NCBI GenBank assembly: GCA_003240625.1
Contig: QFMX01000005.1
Span: 124,001-188,000 of the forward strand
From: Sphingomonas taxi
GTDB taxonomy: Bacteria; Pseudomonadota; Alphaproteobacteria; Sphingomonadales; Sphingomonadaceae
Direction of reading: 5' to 3'
Length of the DNA stretch: 64,000 nt
The notes under the pieces are model-generated. The model did not search any database, was not told where the DNA came from, and saw nothing but the letters and a program-made list of their open reading frames with translations. Numbering within the stretch: the stretch's first letter is position 1; each line of letters begins with the position of its first letter. The position numbers and the translations under genes are program-made. Below are positions 58,641 to 64,000 of the stretch, in pieces.

Positions 58641-59104
58641 TCACGCTCTCCGCCGCGGTGTTCCGCGACGCGCTCCCCAATGGCGGCCGGCTGATCGGCC
58701 TCGACGTTGGCACCAAGACGATCGGCACCGCACTCTGCGACGCCGGCTGGTCGTTCGCGAGCCCCGCGCTGCTGATCCGCCGCACCAAGTTCCAGAAGGA
58801 CAAGGCGGCGCTGGCGGAGATCATCAAGGCGCAAGCCGTCGTCGGCCTCGTCATCGGCCTCCCGATCAACCTAGACGGCAGCGAAAGCCCGCGCTCGCAA
58901 TCGACGCGCGCGTTCGCGCAGAACCTCAAGGACATGGGCCTGCCGATCCTGCTCCAGGACGAACGCTGGTCGACCGTCGCGGTCACCCGCACGCTGATCG
59001 AACAGGACGCCAGCCGTGCCAAACGCGCCGAACTGGTCGACAAGATGGCCGCCGCCTACATCCTCCAGGGCGCGATCGACGCGCTGGTCACCGCGCAGAT
59101 ATAG
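58637..59104 (+). CDS. ruvX: Holliday junction resolvase-like protein RuvX/YqgF
   Basis: The 155-residue protein has the RNase H-like fold of YqgF: GLDVGTKTIGTALCDA near residue 21, VIGLPINLDGSE near the middle, and QDERWSTVAVT near residue 109 that places the acidic residues. It takes part in 16S rRNA 5'-end maturation and is predicted to act on branched DNA. Its ATG overlaps the hydrolase stop. Confidence 0.95.
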   Translation: MITLSAAVFRDALPNGGRLIGLDVGTKTIGTALCDAGWSFASPALLIRRTKFQKDKAALAEIIKAQAVVGLVIGLPINLDGSESPRSQSTRAFAQNLKDMGLPILLQDERWSTVAVTRTLIEQDASRAKRAELVDKMAAAYILQGAIDALVTAQI

Positions 59105-59139
59105 CACGCCGTTAACCGTCCCTTGCCGGATGGCATGCG

Positions 59140-60738
59140 ATGGCCAGCCCCATGCCGCACGCGACCGACCCGGACAGGCCGAAGCCATGGTGGGCCACGC
59201 GCTGCTATAGCGTGCTGGTCAGCCTGCTGCTCGCGGTCCCGCTGCTGTGGCCGGCGATCCCGCCGCTCACCGATATCTTCGGCCATCTGGCGCGCTACAC
59301 GATCGTCGAACGGATCGGCACATCGCCGTATCTCCACCAGTGGTTCGCGACGCACTGGCAGCTGTCGGGCAATCTGGGCGTCGACCTGATCGCGGCCGCA
59401 TTCGATCCGGCGTTCGACATCGTCCTCGTCACCAAGATCACCATGATCGCGACCGCGGTGCTGACCGGCGGCGGCATGTTGTTCGTCGCGCGCGAGGCGC
59501 ATGGCCGACTGCCGCCGACCGCACCGTTCGCGCTGCCGCTCGTGTTCGGGATGCCGTTCCACTACGGCTTCCTCAACTACAGCCTGTCGGTCGCGCTGGT
59601 GTTCCCGGCGATCGCGCTGTGGCTGCGGCTGGGGTTGCGGCGGGGGTTGCGGCGGGATCGCGGTATCGTTCGCGCCGCGCTCTTCGTGCCGCTCAGCCTG
59701 GCGATCTGGATCACGCATCTCGCCGGCTGGGGGCTGCTCGGCCTCACCGTGTTCGCGATCGAACTGGCGACCGCGCGACGCGATGGCACCCCCTATTGGC
59801 GCGCGGTCATCGCCTGCCTGCCACTAGCCGCACCGCTCGCGCTACTATTGTTCCAGCCGACTGGCCCAGCGACGATCGGCATCTCGCACTGGTTCGACGG
59901 ATCGCTGAAGGTGCTCTTCGTCCTCGCCGTGCTGCGCGACCAGAACGCCGTGTTCGATATCGCCAGCGCCGCGCTGCTCTACATCCTCGTCGTGTTCGGC
60001 CTGCGCGGAATGGGTTTCCGCATGGAGCCACGCCTCGCCTGCGCCGCGGCGGCGGTGTTCGCGGCCTTCCTCCTCCTGCCCGGCATGATCATGGGCTCCG
60101 CGCTCGCCGACATGCGCGTGCTGCCCTGCGCGCTGGCGCTGGCGATCCTGTCGCTGTCGCCGACCAACACGGCGCAACGTAACCTTGATCTGCTGGCCAT
60201 CGCCGCGCTGGCGTTCCTGGGGCTGCGGCTGGCGGTCCAGACGATCGGCTGGGCGCGCACCGCGACGCTGCAACAGGAACAGCTCGCCGCGCTCGACCAT
60301 ATCCCGCGCGGCAGCCGCGTGTTCGTGCTCGTCACCCTCCCGTGCGAATCGGCATGGAGCAGCCGGCGGATGGATCACCTCGGGCTCATGGCGATCGTCC
60401 GCCGCGATGCGTTCGCCAACGGCATGTGGAACATGCCGTCGTCGCAACTGACGGTGCACCGACCCGACGCCACCGGCTTCGTCTATGCCGGCAGCCAGAC
60501 GCTGTTCCCCGCCGGATGCCGGTACGACCCGCGGTACGATCTCCCCCGCGCCCTCGCGACGATGCCGAGGGCGGCGTTCGACTTCGTGTGGCTGATCGAC
60601 ACGCCGCGCGCGGACTGGCCGAACGATCGCGGCCTCCATCGGATATGGTCGGGCAACCGCGGCGCACTGTACCGGATCGCACACAGGCCCATCCGAGCCT
60701 TGCCCCCTGCCCCCGCGGCCACTATCCCGCGGCTTTAA
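59140..60738 (+). CDS. Polytopic membrane protein of unknown function
   Basis: The 532-residue protein has about ten hydrophobic segments in the first 380 residues (for example VLVSLLLAVPLLWPAI, LSVALVFPAIALWL and AALLYILVVFGL) and a soluble C-terminal part of about 150 residues that looks periplasmic. The layout, with HLARYTIVERIGTSPYLHQW in the first loop, recalls GT-C glycosyltransferases or O-antigen-type proteins, but no sure motif was found. It ends at 60738, sharing one base with the pyrB start (TAATG). Confidence 0.7.
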   Translation: MASPMPHATDPDRPKPWWATRCYSVLVSLLLAVPLLWPAIPPLTDIFGHLARYTIVERIGTSPYLHQWFATHWQLSGNLGVDLIAAAFDPAFDIVLVTKITMIATAVLTGGGMLFVAREAHGRLPPTAPFALPLVFGMPFHYGFLNYSLSVALVFPAIALWLRLGLRRGLRRDRGIVRAALFVPLSLAIWITHLAGWGLLGLTVFAIELATARRDGTPYWRAVIACLPLAAPLALLLFQPTGPATIGISHWFDGSLKVLFVLAVLRDQNAVFDIASAALLYILVVFGLRGMGFRMEPRLACAAAAVFAAFLLLPGMIMGSALADMRVLPCALALAILSLSPTNTAQRNLDLLAIAALAFLGLRLAVQTIGWARTATLQQEQLAALDHIPRGSRVFVLVTLPCESAWSSRRMDHLGLMAIVRRDAFANGMWNMPSSQLTVHRPDATGFVYAGSQTLFPAGCRYDPRYDLPRALATMPRAAFDFVWLIDTPRADWPNDRGLHRIWSGNRGALYRIAHRPIRALPPAPAATIPRL

Positions 60739-61724
60739 TGCGAACCTCAGATCACCGCCCCGCCGCCCTCATCGAAGGCGGCGCCGTCTTCCCGCACCGG
60801 CATCTCACCGGCATCGACGGGCTCCAGCCACACGAGATTGCGTTCCTGCTCGACGAGGCGGAGACGTGGGTCGGCGCGAACCGGACGCATGCGACGCCCG
60901 ACAAGCGGCTCGCCGGCCTCACCCAGATCAATGCGTTCTTCGAGAACTCGACGCGGACGCTGTTGTCGTTCGAGATCGCAGGCAAGCGGCTCGGCGCGGA
61001 CGTCGTCAACATGCATGCCGCGCAGTCGAGCGTTAAGAAGGGCGAGACGCTGATCGACACCGCGATGACGCTGAACGCGATGCGCGCTGACGTCATCGTC
61101 ATTCGCCACATGTCGTCAGGCGCGGTGCGGTTGATCGCGGACAAGGTCGATTGCCCGGTGCTCAACGCGGGCGATGGGCGGCACGAGCACCCCACGCAAG
61201 CCCTGCTCGACGCGTTGACGATCCGGCGACGGAAAGGCTCGATTGCAGGCCAACGCGTCGTTATCTGCGGCGACCTCCTCCACAGCCGCGTCGCGAGATC
61301 GAACATCCTCGCGCTGACCGCGCTTGCCGCGGAGGTCCGCGTCTGCGCGCCGTCCACGCTGATGCCGCCGATGATCGAGCGGATGGGCGTCACCGCCTTT
61401 TCCGATTTCGACAAGGCCTTGGAGGGCGGCGACGTGGTGATGATGCTCCGGCTTCAAAACGAGCGGATGGACGGCGCCTATGTGCCCTCCACGCGCGAAT
61501 ATCGGCTACGCTACGGCCTGACGCTCGACCGGCTGGCGAAGGCTGCGCCGGATGCGCTGGTGATGCATCCCGGCCCGATGAACCGGGGTGTCGAGATCGA
61601 TTCCGCGGTTGCCGATCATGCGCGATCGGCGATCACCGAGCAGGTCGAGATGGGGGTCGCGGTCCGCATGGCCTGTCTTGACGTGCTGACCCGAAGAGCG
61701 CGCGGCGTGGAGGGTTGGGCATGA
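60738..61724 (+). CDS. pyrB: Aspartate carbamoyltransferase catalytic subunit
   Basis: The 328-residue enzyme joins carbamoyl phosphate to aspartate in pyrimidine synthesis. It has the carbamoyl phosphate motif FFENSTRTLLSFE near residue 70, HPTQALLD near residue 152, and HPGPMNRGVEI near residue 280. Its ATG overlaps the previous stop, and its own stop overlaps the downstream dihydroorotase-like gene (ATGA). No regulatory subunit pyrI is present; the partner is the adjacent pseudo-dihydroorotase. Confidence 0.97.
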   Translation: MRTSDHRPAALIEGGAVFPHRHLTGIDGLQPHEIAFLLDEAETWVGANRTHATPDKRLAGLTQINAFFENSTRTLLSFEIAGKRLGADVVNMHAAQSSVKKGETLIDTAMTLNAMRADVIVIRHMSSGAVRLIADKVDCPVLNAGDGRHEHPTQALLDALTIRRRKGSIAGQRVVICGDLLHSRVARSNILALTALAAEVRVCAPSTLMPPMIERMGVTAFSDFDKALEGGDVVMMLRLQNERMDGAYVPSTREYRLRYGLTLDRLAKAAPDALVMHPGPMNRGVEIDSAVADHARSAITEQVEMGVAVRMACLDVLTRRARGVEGWA

Positions 61725-62941
61725 TCCTCGCGCTCACCAATGCCACGCTCGCCTGCCCCGTCGGCGGCGTGACCAAGGGCAATGTGCTGATCCGAGACGG
61801 CGTGATCGTCGCGACCGGCATCGTCGACATTCCTTCCGATGCGGACATCGTCGACTGCGGCGGCAAGACGGTTGCGCCGGGGATCGTCGATCTCGGCGTG
61901 GCCAAGGTCGACCGTGCCGCCTTCCGGGCCGGCGGGATCGTGCGCATCGGTCTCATGCCCGACCAGTCGCCGGTGCTGGACGACCCCGGCATCGTCCAGC
62001 GCGCGGCGCTGATCGGCAAGCCCGACCTCTGGATCCATCCGATCGCTGCTGCGACGCGCGGGCTCGAAGGCCATGACCTTGCCGAGATGGCTATCTGCGT
62101 GTCGGCGGGGGCGAAGGCGGTCGGGACGGGCAAACACTGGATCGCGGACAGCGGCGTGATGCGGCGCGTGCTCGCCTATGCGCGCGATCTCGACGTGACG
62201 GTCGTCGCGCATGCCGAGGATGGCGGGCTGACCGCTGGCGCCGTCGCGACCGAGGGCGAGACGGCGACGCGGCTCGGTCTGCCCGCCGCGCCTGCGGTGG
62301 CCGAAGCGCTGGCCATCGCGCGCGACCTGATGCTCGCAGAGGATACCGGCGCGCGTCTCCATATCCGCCAGGTGACGACCGCGGCGGGGTTCGACCTGAT
62401 CCGTGCGGCCAAGCGTCGCGGCGTCGCCGTCACCTGCGGGATCACGCCTGCCCACCTGCACCTGTCGGAGATCGCGGTCAGCGATTTCCGGTCGTTCGCG
62501 CTGCTGTCCCCGCCTTTGCGTGCAGAGGGCGATCGACGGGCGGCACTGGACGCGATCGCCGACGGGACGATCGACGTGCTGTGTTCGGGACACGAGCCGC
62601 GCGGGCCGGAGGAAAAGCGACTGCCGTTCACCGATTCGAGCAGCGGGATGGCGGGTGCGGAGACGTTGCTGCCGCTCGCGCTGATGCTGGTGCGCGACGA
62701 GTTGCTGACGCTCGAACGCCTGTTCGCGCTGCTGGCGCGGAACCCGGCGCGGGTCCTGGGGCTCGATACGGGGACGCTGGAGGCGGGCAAGCCGGCCGAC
62801 CTGATGCTATTCGACCAACAGGCGCCGTGGCAGATCGTCGGGGAAGAGTTCCTGGCCGAGGCGGGGAATACGCCGTTCGATGGCTTGCCGGTCCAGGGGC
62901 GCGTGTTGCGGTTGTGGAAGGGTGGCCGCGAGGTTCGGTGA
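61721..62941 (+). CDS. Dihydroorotase-like protein lacking catalytic residues (PyrC'/PyrX type)
   Basis: The 406-residue protein is class I dihydroorotase in shape, but key zinc ligands are missing. The HxH of the first motif is replaced in APGIVDLGVAKVD, where active enzymes have VDxHxH. The TDHAPH motif reads CSGHEPRGPEEK, so the catalytic Asp is gone. HAEDGG and GITPAHLHL are retained in part. Such pseudo-enzymes in Pseudomonas (PyrC') form a dodecamer with PyrB and keep it stable or regulated, while a separate active PyrC does the reaction. Its start overlaps the pyrB stop. An active pyrC must lie elsewhere. Confidence 0.88.
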   Translation: MILALTNATLACPVGGVTKGNVLIRDGVIVATGIVDIPSDADIVDCGGKTVAPGIVDLGVAKVDRAAFRAGGIVRIGLMPDQSPVLDDPGIVQRAALIGKPDLWIHPIAAATRGLEGHDLAEMAICVSAGAKAVGTGKHWIADSGVMRRVLAYARDLDVTVVAHAEDGGLTAGAVATEGETATRLGLPAAPAVAEALAIARDLMLAEDTGARLHIRQVTTAAGFDLIRAAKRRGVAVTCGITPAHLHLSEIAVSDFRSFALLSPPLRAEGDRRAALDAIADGTIDVLCSGHEPRGPEEKRLPFTDSSSGMAGAETLLPLALMLVRDELLTLERLFALLARNPARVLGLDTGTLEAGKPADLMLFDQQAPWQIVGEEFLAEAGNTPFDGLPVQGRVLRLWKGGREVR

Positions 62942-63003
62942 GAGGCCACATCGCAAAAGCTACATGCGCGCCACACAACTCACACACCAGACAACTCGCG
63001 CAC

Positions 63004-63107
63004 CACCCCGGCGAAGGCCGGGGCCCAATTGGCAAGGCTGGAGTAACGGCACGCAGCGCTCAGTTAACACCGTTTCCCAATTGGCCCCCGGCCTTCGCCG
63101 GGGTGGT
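63004..63107. repeat. Family E palindromic element, copy E4
   Basis: CACCCCGGCGAAGGCCGGGG near 63004 and CCCCGGCCTTCGCCGGGGTG near 63086 are inverted arms with CCCAATTGG and CCCAATTGG inside; the centre has GGAGTAACGG. It fills the gap between the convergent pyrimidine and SPOR genes. Confidence 0.9.
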
Positions 63108-63142
63108 ATAAAGGGCGATCCAGAAACGCTCGCTACGCGCCC

Positions 63143-64000
63143 TTACCGAGACGCCATCTGCATCCCGGGCTTGCGCAACCACTGCGCCATCGCGTCACCC
63201 GCACCCTGGCGGACGAAGCAGGCGCCGCCCTTGGCACGATACTGGCGACACATCGTGTCCGCCGCCGACCGGCTGAATCCGCCGACCGAGAGGCGGTAGA
63301 AGTCCTCGCCGTTCGCCTTGAACGTCATGCCGTTCGGCGAATGCCCAGCCAGCATCGCAAACCGGCGCGAGGCGCGGCCCCAGGCGTCCCTGGCCACGCC
63401 CGCGCTCTCGAACGCGCCGAGCTGGACATACCAACTCCCCGTCGCCGGTGCCTTCACTTCATAGGCCGCGGTCGCCATGCCGTGTCCGGTTGACGCGATG
63501 TTGGATCCAACCTTGATCGGACCATTTTCCGGGCGGAGCATTATCGTCGGCAGCGCCTGGACGACCTCTTGCTGCGGGCCGAACGACACTTTCGAGAACC
63601 CAGCAGCCTGCGCCGAGGCGACCTCGACCGGTACGGCGTTAGTCTGCGGAGCGACCGGCTCCACCGCCGCCAAGGCTTGCTCGGGAATACCCGTCGCCAC
63701 TGGTGCCGGAGCGTTCAGCGCCAGCGCGACCGGCTGGCCGGCATCCGCCACCGCCCGCACGCCAAGCAGGCTCGCCACCTGATCCGACGCGGTCGCCGGC
63801 TGTGCGAACAGCGCCCATTGCGCGAGCCGTGCGTCGACATCGGCCGGCGCCATGTCCGCCGCGGCGACCACGCGCGCCTCCTGCCAGCGGCCCGCCAGCG
63901 CGAAACTGAGTGCCAGATTCTGCCGGACCTTCGCATTCGTCTCGGGCGACCGCGCGACCTCGGTCAGCAGCGCGATCCCGCCCGCCGTATCCCCCGCCAG
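63143..64000 (-). CDS. SPOR-domain protein with TPR-like region (partial, N terminus outside window)
   Basis: The frame is open from the right edge to TGA at 63143, giving 285 residues. The first part (TNAKVRQNLALSFALAGRWQEA) is TPR-like. An Ala/Pro/Val-rich linker follows, then a C-terminal SPOR domain (SWYVQLGAFESAGVARDAW and FYRLSVGGFSR) that binds denuded peptidoglycan at the division site. The end has CRQYRAKGGACFVR with two cysteines. Similar proteins in sphingomonads are envelope or division factors. An apparent start at 63871 is inside the TPR region and is not the true start. Confidence 0.88.
   Translation of the reverse strand: MAGDTAGGIALLTEVARSPETNAKVRQNLALSFALAGRWQEARVVAAADMAPADVDARLAQWALFAQPATASDQVASLLGVRAVADAGQPVALALNAPAPVATGIPEQALAAVEPVAPQTNAVPVEVASAQAAGFSKVSFGPQQEVVQALPTIMLRPENGPIKVGSNIASTGHGMATAAYEVKAPATGSWYVQLGAFESAGVARDAWGRASRRFAMLAGHSPNGMTFKANGEDFYRLSVGGFSRSAADTMCRQYRAKGGACFVRQGAGDAMAQWLRKPGMQMASR

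Noticed and set aside
61721..62941. Active dihydroorotase
   Set aside because: The HxH zinc ligands and the catalytic Asp of the TDHAPH motif are missing.
7107..63107. Interpreting the palindromic elements as insertion sequences or MITEs with target duplications
   Set aside because: No transposase frame is inside any copy, and no clear direct target repeats were seen by eye at their ends; REP-like elements fit better.

Overview
The window is a GC-rich chromosomal segment of an alphaproteobacterium, most likely a sphingomonad (Sphingomonas or a close relative). This is judged from the family resemblance of the proteins, the tig/clpP/clpX/lon/hup neighbourhood, the complete gspC-N secretion operon, a large TonB-dependent receptor, and many short palindromic elements of the kind that litter sphingomonad intergenic DNA. 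No phage, transposase, CRISPR array or rRNA gene was seen. The species call is an inference; no database was searched.

Layout. 1-4.2 kb: formate/molybdenum genes (mobA end, fdhD; convergent formate/nitrite channel and a FdhF/YdeP-type molybdoprotein). 4.3-9.2 kb: tRNA-Met, a 2H phosphoesterase, kup, and a divergent Lrp-type regulator/alanine dehydrogenase pair. 9.2-14.1 kb: cytochrome c maturation operon ccmC-D-E-F-G-H-I, mostly with 4-nt ATGA overlaps; it includes the 34-codon ccmD. 14.3-15.5 kb: leucine-dehydrogenase-type enzyme and tRNA-His. 15.6-26.9 kb: 12-gene type II secretion operon gspC-N. 27-32.5 kb: prolyl-4-hydroxylase-like oxygenase, TonB-dependent receptor and surface lipoprotein behind a tandem Pho-box array. 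33-38 kb: TetR-emrA-emrB-nodT-type efflux operon. 38.3-51.7 kb: tRNA-Val, hup, lon, an inserted block (M1 peptidase, small protein, cytochrome c, Ca2+/H+ antiporter, nucleotidyltransferase-like protein), clpX, clpP, a glycosyltransferase, tig and tRNA-Leu. 51.8-53.6 kb: small or exported proteins of unknown role and a retropepsin-like protein. 53.9-57.2 kb: gatCAB. 57.5-62.9 kb: DUF3089 hydrolase, ruvX, a polytopic membrane protein, pyrB and a pseudo-dihydroorotase. 63.1 kb to the end: part of a SPOR-domain protein.

The most interesting unit is at 15.6-32.5 kb. The lipoprotein gene has five GTCA half-sites, plus one degenerate site, at an exact 11-bp spacing just upstream of a -10-like hexamer. 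That is the geometry of a PhoB-activated promoter. A TonB-dependent receptor follows it, and all 12 gsp genes lie alongside. This matches the layout recalled for Caulobacter crescentus elpS, a phosphate-starvation lipoprotein released in a type II secretion-dependent way, so the module is proposed to be a phosphate-scavenging secretion/uptake system.

A second theme is the palindromic elements: about 23 copies in seven sequence families. They fill nearly every intergenic gap above 100 bp. In three places (ccmH, gspE and a small ORF after the M1 peptidase gene) they sit in frame inside the first codons of a translationally coupled gene, so the element is translated as part of the protein.
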